Shown: one piece after another, positions 42,890 through 55,537 of the stretch
Layout of the letters: every line of letters begins with the position of its first letter
How positions within the stretch are numbered: the first letter of the stretch is position 1
Source of the DNA: Hygrocybe punicea
Taxonomy: Eukaryota; Basidiomycota; Agaricomycetes; Agaricales; Hygrophoraceae
Length of the DNA stretch: 64,000 nt
Direction: 5' to 3'
Assembly: GCA_963556145.1 (NCBI GenBank)
Contig: OY744462.1
Span: 5,084,001 to 5,148,000, forward strand
Notes under the pieces: model-generated
The model's database searches: none
Seen by the model: only the letters and a program-made list of their open reading frames with translations
Told to the model about the DNA's origin: nothing
Program-made: the position numbers and the translations under genes

Positions 42890-43970
42890 TCAATCGCTGT
42901 CGCTGAATGTAATACGCTCATCCTCGTCTTCGTCTTCCGCTGCTCTTATCCTTTCATATTGGCTGATGTCCACGGAGACAGTGCCTTCTTCCAGTAAAGT
43001 GTCTTCTTCTAGATTCTTATCGTGTTCGAATAGTTGACGCCCTTAAGGAGAAGGTTAACGAGTTGAGCGTTAAACACATGACTTAAAAGACCCACCAGTT
43101 AATCTTGTACCGATTTTCTTCCATTCTTCTCTTTCTTTCGGTGATAAAGCTTTCAGCTTTTCGTCATCGTCACGGGCCCTCTTGGCTGCCAGCTCTAGAT
43201 CAAACTTAGCCTTCCAGACTTTGAAGGATTGTACTGTAACAGGGGTCCCGCGCGTTCGCGCCTCCTCTGCCTGATGTGAGTCCACAATGTTAGACCACGA
43301 TTTCTGGCCATTAACGAGACTCGAACGCACCTCGAGGGCAATTCGTTCTCGCTCCAGCTCCTCTCTCTTGCGAGTTTCAACCTTTGTGAAAGCAAGAGAG
43401 GATAGACTGTCTCGCAAGTGGGAGACCAGTGTAAATGTCATTGCCATCCCCAAGTTTTCTTTCCCCTGATTTTCAAGGAAATAGAAAAGATCAACAGTCA
43501 TGTAGGGTAAACCCAAAGGAGAATCGCACCACCACACATAGGTCCTCCAACAGAGAATGTATCTCGTCGTCGTTCAAATGTGCTTCCACTCCTTTCAAGG
43601 ACAATTCTGGCACAACGTCTGGATAGTTTTCGGTAAAATGTACGACGAGTGTCAATTTCACTGCAAGTAAAAAAATGGCCTTGATTGGATCGTCTAAAAG
43701 AAAAAAATCACATCGACTTACGCTTGTCAGCTCCTTCTGGTTCGACTTCTGGTTCGACATCGATCTCAATGTCCCGTTCGGATAGTTCTTTCCGTAAGTT
43801 TCAGCGGAATGGAAGGGACAAATGAGTCCACGGTACAGACTTGAGAGTTCTGTGGGATAGATAGATTCTAAAACCTTTTTTTTTTCACACCGTCATCAGG
43901 AACGATAAGGTGGAAAACGATGTGGGTAGAATTTTACCTCAAGCTCCTCGAGCAGAATATCTGAGGACAT
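42890..43970 (-). CDS. GIR2: RWD-domain protein, GIR2/RWDD1 homologue
   Basis: Homologue of Gir2/RWDD1, a partner of the GTPases Rbg2/DRG that also binds Gcn1 on ribosomes. Exons on -: 43970-43938, 43874-43841, 43787-43722, 43660-43530, 43465-43331, 43270-43096, 43041-42890; 726 nt, 241 aa. Seen: RWD domain with 'EVLESIYPTEL' and 'ENYPDVVPELSLKG' (YPxxxP signature), 'ENLGMAMTFTLVSHLRDSL', then the DFRP-like part 'EARTRGTPVTVQSFKVWKAK' and 'LSPKEREEWKKIGTRLTG'. The tail is acidic ('EDEDEDERITFSDSD'). The 60-nt intron 5 is 3n and stop-free. The donor of intron 4 has in-frame alternatives. The start codon is 34 bp from that of the divergent bS21m gene. Confidence 0.9.
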
Positions 43971-44004
43971 CAGTGGCAGTAACGTGACAACGTTCCTCGT
44001 CGCA

Positions 44005-44621
44005 ATGTTGCGCTCTCTTTCACGATGTCTGTCGCCAACACTTACGCAATTTGCGCGGACGTTGCATCCGCGGATTTACACGACGCAGAGCACGTCAAAG
44101 CTCTCCGACTTTCAGGGGGAGCATCCGGTGCATCGGAACGATCCGACATGGGCCTTCTTCAAGGTCTTCGACAGTGATGCATCGCCGGAGAGAGTAGAAC
44201 GTAGTGCAGAGGAGTTATGGGAGACCAATTCCCGGTTAGCAAAGGAATCGTTACATCAAAATCCTACTGCTAACGCATACACCGGTTTGCATCGTCATTC
44301 ATCTTTTTTGCACGAAAAAATACTTCTAAACATTTGACAGGTCGCAGCGTGAAAGTCTTCAACGGCAATGTTGGCGATGCATACAGAAAACTCGATATCT
44401 GTCTGGCTCGCAATAGAGTCAGGTATGAGCTTAAGCTTGCAGAACGACACGAGAAAAAAGGCGTCAAGCGTAGAAGGCTGGAAAGCGAACGCTGGAGAAA
44501 ACGGTTTGCAAATGAGGTACGACTGTTTTGTGCAGTGCAAAACGTATCTCCTTATCAGTGGCCCCAACAGGTGCGAAAGAAAGTGTTGCTGGTCAATGCG
44601 ATCCGCCGGAGAGGCGCGTGA
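44005..44621 (+). CDS. MRP21: Mitochondrial ribosomal protein bS21m
   Basis: Small-subunit mitoribosomal protein S21. Exons: 44005-44284, 44341-44516, 44571-44621; 507 nt, 168 aa. The first about 35 residues are Arg/Ser/Thr-rich without acids ('MLRSLSRCLSPTLTQFARTL'), as in a mitochondrial presequence. The S21 domain is 'GRSVKVFNGNVGDAYRKLDI', 'RKRFANEVRKKVLLVNAIRR' and basic repeats between. ATG 44005 is the first in frame. Divergent from GIR2 with a 34-bp gap between start codons. Confidence 0.92.
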
Positions 44622-44796
44622 TCATATGTACACTTGTACAACACGATTCAGGCCCAGTTTTAATATGTTATCCATATATTTTCCAGGTGTATGACATTGG
44701 CGCGGTCGCAACTGAACTCCGAATTTGATCAACAACCATGCTAGTTGACCTTGTGCTATTGTTGAGAAACTCGAATACCCTGGAGCCATGGACACC

Positions 44797-47700
44797 ACAA
44801 CCACGACGACGTGACTTACCCAAGAGTCCTGGCAGCAGACACCGTGAAGGTCCGTTATCATCACTTTGATCTCCTGCTATCGCCGAATAAAGAGGCACTG
44901 AATATCCCCATGATGATTTCAGAGACGTTTAATGAATCAAATGAAGGGATTTCAGCCACACTCACCGAACCACTGTCACAGTACCAATCTTAATGAGTGT
45001 CGGCATTGACATGAAGTCGATCTTATCTCGAAACTCCGTTGGAGGAACAACACACTCTGGATCAAAGTTGCCTCTTCTTACAGCGGTATTATAGTTACGC
45101 CTTCAATTTAAGGCCCTTACATAGGCACTGTCATCAGGACGTCTGAACACGAGTTGAAGGTGCCGAACGCCTCGTGCTCGACATGCTTGAAATCTTGGTA
45201 AATTGACATGGTGTGGTGCTCGATAGTTGACAATCGACCGACATGATCTCACCGAAGGACACTCAAATTTCACCTCACGTACAGGATCTGGACAGTGGCC
45301 TCTTGATCGCTCGAATTATTCTTCCTGAAACGAAATTTGCTACTGGGGCCATTCGAAGGCAGCCATCCAGGTGATGACGCGATGATCGACTCTGGGACAT
45401 CTGTACTGGCCCTGTCGTACTTGTGTGCCTCACGCTCCAGGTTCGTTACTGGGTCGAATTGTGTGAAAGTCTAACAGGTGTGGTTTTTGGAGATTTTTTC
45501 CGGGAACAGGGAGGGGGACGTCAGGGTGGACGGATTAAGTGCCACTCGAATAGGTAATCCTGCCACCAATATCTATGCGTATACTCACATATACATTCAA
45601 CATTTTCGCAGGCGATGTGATCCGACAGCCTCGCCTTGTTAGGGCTTGAGAACGAGGCCAGCATGCTCGATTCTTTGTGCCGAGAAAAGACGATAAAATG
45701 GAGTTGAAGAATGCAACTCCTGGCAGATACTCGAGCAAGACCTCCGATTGATTGAACCACTACCACAGCCGATGTGTCACAATGTTAGTCTGCTCTCACC
45801 TTCACCTACCTCCAACAATTCAACGTTAGTAATATTGGAAACGCGAATTACTGACCTAGATTATGGATGGCCGCTACCACACTATTTGTCGTCATTTTAT
45901 ATCAATGTCAACCCGGGTTCAGGACTGCTTGCAGCCCAACTGCCTCTTCAGCAGGCGACATATTCACCCCACCGGTGAGTCTAGGCTGTGCGGGTTTGGA
46001 TGTTGAGCTGATTAAACCTGTTAGGATGTCGTTCTTCCCGATGTATCAGATTGATGGCGTTCCCAGTCAGGAATCCCATTCGGGTCAGCCCGACCAAGTG
46101 CGGGGAATGTATCGCTCGCGAAAGAGATGGAACGCTGGGCGTATCTTAAGGGGAAACAGCAAGGCAGGATGGGAGGAACCGAGAGAGAAGTATGCAATAG
46201 CTATGTCGGCTGGCAGCCATTAATGGATCTGGAATACTTCGAAATTGTTAGTGCGCGTGACAATGGACGCGATATGTCACATCTGATGACTGGTCACGCG
46301 GTCACGGCCCGCTGAGCAAAGTGACCTTGTTTTCGAACATCCTTGTTTCCTTCCATTCTGGCAATGCTTGGTTTGTTCAGGCTGGTCCGGAAATCTAGTG
46401 TTTGTATTGGTCGTTGCCATCTGCGCCGTTATATTTTACAAGATTCATTGCTCATTTATATTCAAAAGTTTTCTTGTGCAAAAATTCGCCTGCTCCGAAA
46501 TCCCGTAGAACGTGCTCTACTCTTGACATGACTTACCGTGGAACCGACAACCTGAGATGCTATGTTCGTGAAGCCGTGCTCCCAGCGATGGTCAACGGGA
46601 CTTCCGCGCCTGCAATGCCACTCGAAGGTCACAAAAGCCATTTGAACACACTCGCTATTCGCCCCGAACTCTACAGGAAACTAGAGTCCATCTATCGTTT
46701 TAAAGTTGAAGCGATGGATGAAATGATTGCCTCGTGTACGTATGGTCGATTTTCTTTGTCGTACCTTACTTACGAAGCATGGTATATGTAGGGGTGGACA
46801 GAAGTATACCCGAAAACACCCTGGATCATGACGACGAAGACGAAATCACGGGAGAACGGCTGTCAATTCCATGCCCTCCACTGTTCAACATTCCTCAACA
46901 ACGACTCACACGTCCGTCGGATGTTAACAGGTACCGAGACTTTAGCATTATGTTATCGCAGGTCTGATTGTTTTTTCATAGGCTGGGTTCATGGCTTGAC
47001 AATCTCCCCTTGCAAACCGTTCAACGGGTACTACACCTCGTATATCCGCAAACGACAAATTGGGGATTCTCGCTCGATGGCGAGACGGATACAGACGACT
47101 CGCTCTTCAGGCATTTCTTCTGGACATTGCCATCCCTTGCTGCACAAGCGAATCCGCAAATCAGCCAGCACTCCGTTGTGATCGCATTTCAGCCGCCATG
47201 GGTACTCGCTCCACATGATTTTCAACGATTTATTGACTGCCGATCCGTGAGTTCTGTGTTCACACTATTGATGTACTTCCCACTTACGTGCCTCCCAAGT
47301 TCCCTCCCTTTCACGGTCACGGTCACGCTACTCCTGTTCCTCTGACGAGCAAAGAGCGACTGTGGGGTAAAGTCGGTCCGTCCTCGTCCTTGCTTCAAAA
47401 TCATGCTCAAACGTTGCCTAGCTATGGGATCTTTGCGTTCGTAAAAGATGTCCATGGTTTGTTGTATCGACCTACACTGGTTGGTGTTTTGGGGCATTCT
47501 CGAAAGGTGAATTTTGAAGCAATCTCGTTCTCGCAAGGGGTTACTTACTCCTTTAATTTGTAATTAGGGTGGACCATGGCATTTGTCTCCTCAGTATACG
47601 ATTTCGACTCTTGCAGCCCAACTATAGTCGAATGCTTGCTGTTCTGGATTGCATCTGCCATGGGCCTACCCGGAGGCTGGAAAATCCCAGAGGTGTGTTT

Positions 47701-48344
47701 TGAGGCTGAATATTCCATACAAGAGATTCCCTGCTCTGTCTACGATATCATGGCCCATCATCCCGAGGCGGCCGTTGCATTATCCCTCTTTTAATTTCCG
47801 TTCTGTGCTGTCATGAGAAAACCTCACCAAAATTCGCCTTCCTTCTCTAATATTGTAGGTGGCCGAACCCCTTGACAATTTGGCTGTCGGTTTCTCAATA
47901 CCACAACCTCATGACGCTAGATTCATCAACACACCTTCAGAATCCAGCTGGGATGGGAAAAGTGATGGTTTGTACTTGAATTTATTACTGGATTGGTGTT
48001 TTTTAATTCTGCTTATAGAAACAGGTTCTTCCGCTGGCCTCGAACGCCCACTTTCCCCTATTGTTTCCGATCTTGGTCTGCCGAATCGGAGAAAAAAAAT
48101 ACATTATAGGACTGGCCGGCCACCGGCACTCCTTGCAAAGGTCTCCGAGTGGATGCGGGCGGTACCACCATCAAGTGTTTTGCCTCCAAATGAATATCCT
48201 TCAAGCCCAGTAATGTCAGAAGCTGGGTCAGACTGCAGCTGGTCCTCGTCCTCGGGGTCAACGGTCGTAGACCACGCTTTGAACGGTGGATATTGTGGTG
48301 ACTGGCTAGTGTTGCCAGCGCAGGACTGGTCCGCAGCGTCATGA
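44797..48344 (+). CDS. Uncharacterised multi-exon gene
   Basis: Family function not recognised; the 5' half is only partly modelled. Coding-like segments start near 44,850 ('FDLLLSPNKEALNIPMMISE') and 45,280 ('VQDLDSGLLIARIILPETKF'). Supported 3' exons, all in phase: 46982-47246 ('LGSWLDNLPLQTVQRVLHLV', 'QPPWVLAPHDFQRFIDCRS'), 47300-47371, 47422-47506 ('LWDLCVRKRCPWFVVSTYTG'), 47568-47692 ('WTMAFVSSVYDFDSCSPTIV'), 47859-47967, 48025-48344. The 47968-48024 intron is 3n and stop-free. The 3' end is Ser-rich. The start is a guess. Several interruptions around 45.4-46.5 kb were not resolved, so the 5' half could be misjoined or decayed. Converges on the cyclin gene. Confidence 0.5.
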
Positions 48345-48446
48345 TAAGGAAAGACCTTTGGAGGGCAATGTAGTGTACGTATAGCCAAGTTTGGTTATCT
48401 AATCGGGCTATTATACAATATACCGCAATGGAGCAATATGAAAAAT

Positions 48447-49882
48447 TCAACTGAGATCCAGTCTCTCGTTTGACGTTGACTGCTGTTCATCTTTCAAGGG
48501 TGCTGGTTCACGGGAAGACGACATTACAGGCGTGCAGCCTCCATGCGACGAGCTTGGCGTCGGCCCGTGGGCATTGTTTGACAAAAATGTTCTATCAGTA
48601 TTACTGTGAGTCGGGCGGCAATAAAACCTTGGGCGCGTTGAGGACGTTGTAGGCGGGGTAACCTAGTGATATATATGGGTGAGAGAGTACAAGATGAAAC
48701 GGTAGCTGACACCCACTGCAGCGAGAGACGAGAGATAGGGATGCACGCGTTGTATATCCTGAGCAGAATAGAATTCGAGAAGAATGCTTAAAGATTCTAC
48801 CAGTGGAGCGCCATTAGTTCCTCTAGGTCCGTAAAGTACAACAAGTCATACCCGCAACGGATGCGAGGTCCTCCTTCGTCAAACAAAGGTCATCAATAGC
48901 GAAGCGGGACGGGTCCGGTGACGAGGGTTCAAGCGAAGGTGGTGTAGGAAGGGACGCCGATGGGGCCGCGGGCAATATGCGAGCATCAAGTGATGGGGAG
49001 AGATAACCTTCCGCCATATGTTGAGCCAGCACGAAACACGCGATCGCAATGATTTTTGGAGGATAAAGTAAACACAAAGGTGATCGGTATCTACAATATT
49101 ATTAATATTAATAATTACCTCGGGTACGAGCGAAAATACCATGGTAGACTCACGAATCATGCGCAATGCTCCAGGCATAATCGCAGGCATTATCCCCGTA
49201 AGCATCAAATAGGTCCACCAAAATAGCGTGAGGGCTTTCGACCACAAAGTCAAAACAAAGCGCCTCAAGTAACACCTCTTCGGTCAGCAATATCATGGCC
49301 TGACATTTTTCGACTTCCTGAGATGTCACTGGTTGTTGTTTATCTTGATTCTCTGATATAGATCGGGGCACACCTTGCTATCTGGAAGTACCTTTGCGAT
49401 GTCGACTCCGCTGCTCTTTGCTTGGCAAATTCTAGCTACATCACGAAGCTTCCGGCCACATTCTTCCGTCTTGGTTGCGAGAAAGATGCAGGTTGCGGCG
49501 ACATCCTGGAGCAAATTTGAGATCAAGACGGATGTATACCAGTCGAAACAACCGACCTGTCGGTGGTAATCCTCCATTGAGTACCGCATGTAGAAACGAT
49601 GAAACCAGGTAGCGGCCGTAAACATAGTTGGGGACGATCTGGCCCATAGCCGGGGTCGGAAGAACGTAATGAGGGTCACGAAATTTGATGAAAGACAGCA
49701 GAAACAAACAAAGCAAGGGAAGAACCTAAGCGAAATAAAAATTCGATGCCTCGAGCACGATCATAGAGTTCTCTCTTCAGGGAGCCGTTCGAGGTTGTGA
49801 GTGTTGGAGTGGCCTGGAGAGCGGAGATAGGGAAGAGCCATTGGGATGAGGGGCTAACGTTGGTGCAATCAGTCGGTTGCAT
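48447..49882 (-). CDS. Cyclin (C/K/T/L-type, transcriptional)
   Basis: Cyclin-box protein of the transcriptional class (cyclin K/T/L, fungal Bur2/Pch1-like), a likely activator of a CDK acting on RNA polymerase II. Exons on -: 49882-49710, 49638-49557, 49505-49374, 49317-49154, 49090-48852, 48796-48717, 48662-48447; 1086 nt, 361 aa. Seen: amino 'LKRELYDRARGIEFLFRLG', cyclin box 'PTMFTAATWFHRFYMRYSME', 'VAATCIFLATKTEECGRKLR', 'LLEALCFDFVVESPHAILVD' and the second fold 'PLCLLYPPKIIAIACFVLAQ' to 'ILLEFYSAQDIQRVHPYLSS'. A Pro/Ser insert interrupts the second fold. The disordered tail lacks recognisable motifs. The intron 1 donor GTTTGT was chosen for phase and conservation. Confidence 0.85.
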
Positions 49883-52541
49883 GATGAAATTTGGGTGCAA
49901 CCGAGCAACTTGAAGCACGAACCTGACCGTGGCTGCGAGCGGTGAGAGCCAACAGCCCTGCTTACGTAAATCACGTTATGGAGTAAGTTTGTGCCGCAGC
50001 GAATTGGAACTTGAAAAAAGGGTTGACCTGCTGCAAATTGGACAATCTCGGGCTGCGTTTCCATATGTACATCACCACGCCAGGGCGAGTCTTCCAGCGT
50101 GCTTGCTGGGCGTTGAACGTTGAAGGTTTGTCTCCATGCTTTATACCTGAAACACCGTTAATAATTGCAGGTAGCGAACCGGAGACAGATCCGAGGGCTA
50201 TTACTCACCTCGTTATCAATGTTTGCAAATACCGACACGGATCCATTGGAATTTTCAGCTTCACTCCATTCTGGAGCACAACCCACCGGCTTTAACTTAA
50301 ATTACCATCCAATCCCACCAAACAACCCGGCTGCTTCGCCATGACTTTCCCCCGTTGGGTCGTTGGGTCGTTGGGTCGTTGGATCCATCCCTGTCATCGC
50401 ATCAGGTGAACCGTCCAAACCCCTCGCGAACCTGGGTAGCCACGATCGATGATCACCTGAGCAAAATAGTTCGGATGCATCTTCCGTAATTACTACATGC
50501 TCAACAATTAATAACCCACAACAGAATGGGGTTTGTGGTATGGTGGCGTTACATACTGACTCCTCTGTTTGGCGTTTACCACATTCCCTAGATTCTCTGA
50601 CCGTCTGATTTCCCTTGCAGCCTCAAGGATGTTTAGCGCTCATGCGCTCGTACGGACAAGGCGTGAGAGCATGCACAGGCCTTGGTGAGCTTCATGATTT
50701 TGGGGGTCAAGAAATATAACATACGAGGTTCCGGTGTCGACACCACCCCAGAAATGATCGCAGACCTTGTGTAAGGCACCTCTCGCTCACATCTGAGTAT
50801 GGAATCAAATTGAGACGTTGGATCGCTCAGTAACCCAGTTAACAATTCAACAAAGGACACGCAGCCTAATCATCCGCCGAAGGAACAAGAAAGGCCACCA
50901 CACCCAACATCACTTGCCACGCTTGTCACTGACTTTTATCTTGGCTATAATTAGCCTCTACTCCCACCTCCCGCGCGTTCGCAATTCGGGCAAAGACGGT
51001 CGATTTGAGGATCTGTTCAGATAATTTGCAGGTAAATGTTATTTGTCGAGACTAAGACTTACTGTATTGCTGGGGGAATTGTCTGTACGACCAACATGTT
51101 TTCGTACAATTTGGTGGGACGCAATCGGCCGGATGCGTTGTACTGAATCGACAATACCGGTCATCACATTGGATCTAGCGTCGTGTGAGTATTTTATACG
51201 AGATTCGGAATACGATCTCTCAACCAATTCATCTGGCTAGTCATCAAGATCAGTATTTTCAAGAAAGTGGTAAGGCACAGGGCTGTCGAACCAGGTCGTA
51301 GAAGTGAGTGCAACGCTTGTATGCGTTTCGAACCCTTTGCGAAACTTTGAGAGGAGACAGTTTAGTATTCTGGACCGTTCTCACCGTCTCCAGTGGCACA
51401 TTTATCGTCAGATTTCGAAAGGCTGACCAGTATGCAGTGAGGAGCGAGGACTTTTTACGACCTACTTCTCGGACTTTATACCACGAGCGGGACGAATCCT
51501 GTGAAGATGTGAGAACCAGTCTATCTCACGTATCCCCTTGCTGATTGGATACAAATGAGCCGTCGGACCGCTTCTTGATCGTCAGAAGCAAATGAAGGAC
51601 AAACTCAGTTTTTCCCTTTTCGCTGCTTCTCCGTAAGCATGGCTGTCCGTATCGGCCAGGCTCCGATTGAAATCGAGATTGCAACATCGCAACATCAAAT
51701 TCTATATCAGGTTGCTAAAATGCTAAAACGCAAACGAAACAACGATGGTAGCCCACCCTGCTGGGATTCTGCAACTAAATTTAGCCACCCACGGTGGGCG
51801 TACCCATTGGGCATCGCGAACGGGTTGTCTACGAGATGCATGATATTTCGACACAAGGTGGCATGCATTCAGGATAGTCTTGCTATGTTGCCTCACATGA
51901 AATCCGAACGGAAGGCGACTTGAAGTTGGATCTATCATGATGTTGTTTCGCGACAGACGGTGAAAATCATTTAGGCAAAAGTCGTGGATCTTTGTATATT
52001 AGTGGTTGTTTCCAACGAGATATGCTGCAAAGTTCAACGATCACGTTTGAGGGAGCCGTCCCTTCGGGTTGTGCCCACGCATTGTTGTTGATTGCAGATG
52101 AAAGTCACTTGCTTCTATAAGATACTGCAGCTAGACCTGAAATCGAAAGTACTTTCTGACAGTGATACATATTTTAAATTTTCTAGGGCCATCCAGCACT
52201 GTGAACTCATTGCAAGTTCAGACACGTGCCCAACCAGTCTCCCGCGAAGCTGAGAGCAGTTTTCCTTATTTGTAAGATCAACAAAAGCTTGCGTCGATTG
52301 GCAGGCGATTTGAAGCTATAACTAGTAAAAGGCGTGCGTCAATGTGATCGGATGGCCGATCGTAAGTGATAGCAAATCCTGCGTGCGAGTCAATGTTCTG
52401 GTATCTTTGAAAGCCGTGCCCGTGATACCAGCCGCTCTACCCATGATCAGGGTCAGTGAGATAGAGTCGTGCTCATGGCGTCGAATCTATTGATTTTGTA
52501 TTTTGCAAGGCCAGGGCATTTCTTATCAGGTTCCAAGCGGT
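49883..52541. other. Long region with no confident gene
   Basis: 2.6 kb between cyclin and eIF2B alpha. 49883-50630 holds the cyclin promoter and an 8-bp repeat. On the - strand, scattered coding-like fragments occur between 52465 and 51040: ATG near 52460 'MGRAAGITGTAFKDTRTLTR', then 'AFVDLTNKENCSQLRGRLVG', 'NNAWAQPEGTAPSN', 'NPFAMPNGYAHRGWLNL', 'YWSAFRNLTINVPLET', 'STWFDSPVPYHFLENTDLDD' (stop about 51237) and 'SNVMTGIVDSVQRIRPIASH'. They could not be joined into one phase-consistent model, so this is either an unmodelled gene or a decayed one. Confidence 0.4.
50349..50383. repeat. 8-bp tandem repeat GTTGGGTC
   Basis: About four copies of GTTGGGTC in the cyclin upstream region. Confidence 0.85.
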
Positions 52542-53997
52542 TCATCCTGCAAACATTCCCACAAGGTATTGACTAACCCCCTCTGGCGTCAAGCTTCCAA
52601 CATCAGAAAACACGAGGGAGATCAAATCCGGTCTGTTCAAAGTTTTTTTAACCGTCGAAATGCGCCGAATGTTCAGCTTGCGCGCACCTTGTGTAGTCTA
52701 CGTCAGGATTCCTAGAAATCTGTTCCTTTGTCATTGTCAGCGACGACGAAGGCCAGGAGTGCGGCTCGTTTAAGTTCATAAAAGGTCCCCACTGTGATCC
52801 GAGTGAATCAAGATCAGTAGACGCGATGGTTGGCGGCCTGCGATGTAAGATAGGAGGGAACGACAGAATATTTGAATTGTGAGTAGGCAGGTCATATTGC
52901 GAGAGAGGAAAAAGTCGATGGAACTTATAGCTAAGGGAACAAATCACCCATCCGGTTTTGACTATAGAGTGTTAGGCAACCCTCACCTCTCGGCGAGAGC
53001 ATAAAATGGCTTGTTTGCGGCCTTCGCTATGATTGCCATTTGGTTGCTTCCAACGGCATTAATCAAACCACCGCTTTCCACAACGGCCTCGGACCCTACC
53101 AGAACGAAATCCACCTTTTCCATGACATATGCCACTGCTGAGTCGAGGACGACTGTACATGGAATGCCAGCGGCAATCAACGCTTCGTAAGTCTTTATTC
53201 TGAGGATAGTGGTAAATCGTCGTAAGAGATACTAATTGAGAGTTGAAACCAACCCGAGACCACGCGGCCGCGCTTCCGTGACATAGACCGATATCCGTTT
53301 TCTCTCGTGGGCGTGGAGAAGTGTTTTCATCACGACTCGTGAATATGAATGGGTGAGAATCTTCGAATTCCCATCTGCATCAAACAACTCCAGTCATGAA
53401 CATCAAATAGCCGCCTACCACCGCGTCATCTTTAATGAAGCCGAGAGCTAATTTTGCAATCTTCATGCGAAAGGTCAAAGCTTCTACTGCATATCTTTGG
53501 CCTTGTTGGACAAGTTCGGTTTTGAGCTCGACGAAGTTCTGTCGCCAAACAGCGATCGAAAATCAACACGAGGACGAGCCTGAAACAAAGAACTCACATC
53601 CGAATCATGTGGAGACAATGTGACAAATGCAATGAATAATTCACAACCGGCGTTCAGACTGATTGGGTTAGGAGAACGTTCCCGAAGTGCTTCAGCACCA
53701 TCGTGCAGCGCTTTCACGAGCTCGAACATTGTTCCCGCTAGTATGGCAATAGTAAAAAAAACTATCCGCAACATCACATAGGCAATTTACCATGGGACCT
53801 TTGAACCAACTCAGTCAACGCGAGAATTGCGGCCAAAGGAGCGGATATCTTCCAAACATTCAGTTGTCGGTGACTGTCGGCAACTGACCTTGACATACTT
53901 CTTCATCTTTCAGGAATTGTCGATACGCGGCACATATTTCAAATGAATCGCGTTCCTGGGTGTCCTTGACTTCCATCGACGGAGACCTGAGCGACAT
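52542..53997 (-). CDS. GCN3: Translation initiation factor eIF2B subunit alpha
   Basis: Regulatory subunit of the eIF2 guanine-nucleotide exchange factor; it senses phosphorylated eIF2. Exons on -: 53997-53899, 53848-53791, 53737-53598, 53538-53419, 53360-53254, 53199-52987, 52930-52688, 52632-52542; 1071 nt, 356 aa. Seen: helical amino domain ('[20 protein letters not shown]', '[20 protein letters not shown]'), then the Rossmann-like half '[20 protein letters not shown]', '[20 protein letters not shown]', '[20 protein letters not shown]' and '[20 protein letters not shown]'. The end is '[20 protein letters not shown]'. An insert of about 40 residues before the tail makes it longer than typical about 305-aa homologues. 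All introns are GT-AG, 50-59 nt. Confidence 0.93.
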
Positions 53998-54215
53998 GCT
54001 TACTGGGAGATGGCAGAAGACTTAACCATTTCCGTCACTTATGTCAGCTTAAATTCACCTCAGCCCTTCTTCCCAGATAACCTCAATTGTTCCATGATGA
54101 CCTGCAGGCCACCGTGCTTGAAGATGCGGCGAACAACATCTAAGCCACGGAGCACAGCACACAACGGTGGAATTGAACAGCGGTCACTGGCAACTAGAGA
54201 AACAATTGGCCAAAC

Positions 54216-54579
54216 CTATGCTGTAGACATGATGTCTTTTTCCTGGTGCGCATGTCTCGTTGAGAAAAGTAACATATGTTGTTGAACGACAGGAAACTTC
54301 CACTGCGCAGCGAAGACGAGACTCAAACTTGCAACAGGGTATCTGGAGAACGTACAGCCTGCATCTCGCCTAATGATAGATTTACCAATAGGCAACATCT
54401 TCAACGTGAGCGTCTTTAATGTGCACAGATCGCAATAATAACTGTCATCCGGTCCAGGAGTACGCTACCTCAGTATCAATGGGGTATCTGGTGTAGCCTT
54501 CATCTCGTCCCTGGCGTTTTATTATCTCGAACTGCTCATCAAGCTCGTTTAGATCGTCATAGATGCAAGTCGTATGCAT
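54216..54579 (-). CDS. Possible small two-exon gene, unknown
   Basis: Weak candidate. Exons on -: 54579-54469 and 54413-54216, 309 nt, 102 aa. Exon 1 reads 'MHTTCIYDDLNELDEQFEII' then 'KRQGRDEGYTRYPIDTE', which looks protein-like, and is followed by a good GTAGCG...AAAG intron of 55 nt. A TTTATATATC box lies about 45 bp upstream on this strand. In exon 2 a second frame also looks coding ('RCAVEVSCRSTTYVTFLNET'), so the 3' part may be mis-spliced and the gene may extend further down. Confidence 0.3.
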
Positions 54580-55537
54580 TGTGGATGGGCATGAATTAAA
54601 TCAGACCGTTTCGTGGTCGATTTGATATATAAATGGCCCCAGAAGTGTACATCTGTGTAACGTCCAGGTTCACTCTTATTCTGGGTCATGCGAAAATTGG
54701 TGACGAATGCTTTGAAGATCAGGACGGCCTATAATGGCTGTGACAACGCGGCGTTGAACATTGATTTCTCCACATGGAAGGATGGCAGATAACGGGATCC
54801 CTGATATCTTGACACAGGTTGCTGCCGCAAAGTGCCACTGACCCCAGGCACATGTGTGAAGCAGGTTTCAATGAAACGCCAGATTCAGAGCTTGGTCGGA
54901 AGTATTACGGCGAACAATGCATCATCTCCTCCTGAACATCTTACTTATTAGGAGCTTGTACCTCGGCTGGAGTGATAATCGATAATTAATGGAAATGGAC
55001 CCGTTGCTGGGGCAACCTCCTTGAATTAATAATGACGGCTAAAGATGCAGTGAAAAAGTCAAATTGCTTGCCAGGAACGTTGTTGCTCGCGAGTGCAGCA
55101 GTACTTTGTATGTTGTGACAAGACTGCCATATATAGGAATTATTTGGCAAGGAACCGACAAGATTTGGCTGAGTTTTCGTGGTAAAGTGGCGGCATCACA
55201 AAACGTTTCACGTTCAGCAGCGCTGAAACGTCTCAAATGCTGCCTCAATCGGTCACGATCGCTCGACCAAATTATCGCGGCAGGGTCCATATTAGCCATT
55301 TACCGTACAAAAAGGGCCAGAAAATGTCCTGCTCACCCTTCTCCTCGTAGGAAATCCCGTCCTCGTCGACTCCAGCGCTTGCCCCCTCCATCGTCACCTG
55401 TCGCCATTCCTCTTCGATTCAGTCCTCTGAATCCTTGGAAATCGCAGAATATCCTCCTGTAAGCTTCTACCTCGTACACATTCGGCGGTTTTGACTTCTC
55501 ATCGCTTTCTACTCATTGAAGTTACATCGCTAGAACA
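54580..55537. other. Intergenic, no gene recognised
   Basis: Nothing beyond promoter-like AT stretches. A basic open frame at 55064-55462 (+) and an antisense one at 55039-55299 overlap and neither shows family features. Confidence 0.5.

Noticed and set aside
45390..45440. Aspartic-protease signature (DSGTS) at about 45.39 kb
   Set aside because: A single five-residue match; the surrounding frame lacks other aspartic protease motifs and a second active site.
55064..55462. Basic 132-codon frame on +
   Set aside because: Arg/Pro-rich tail, no family features, overlaps an equally unconvincing antisense frame.
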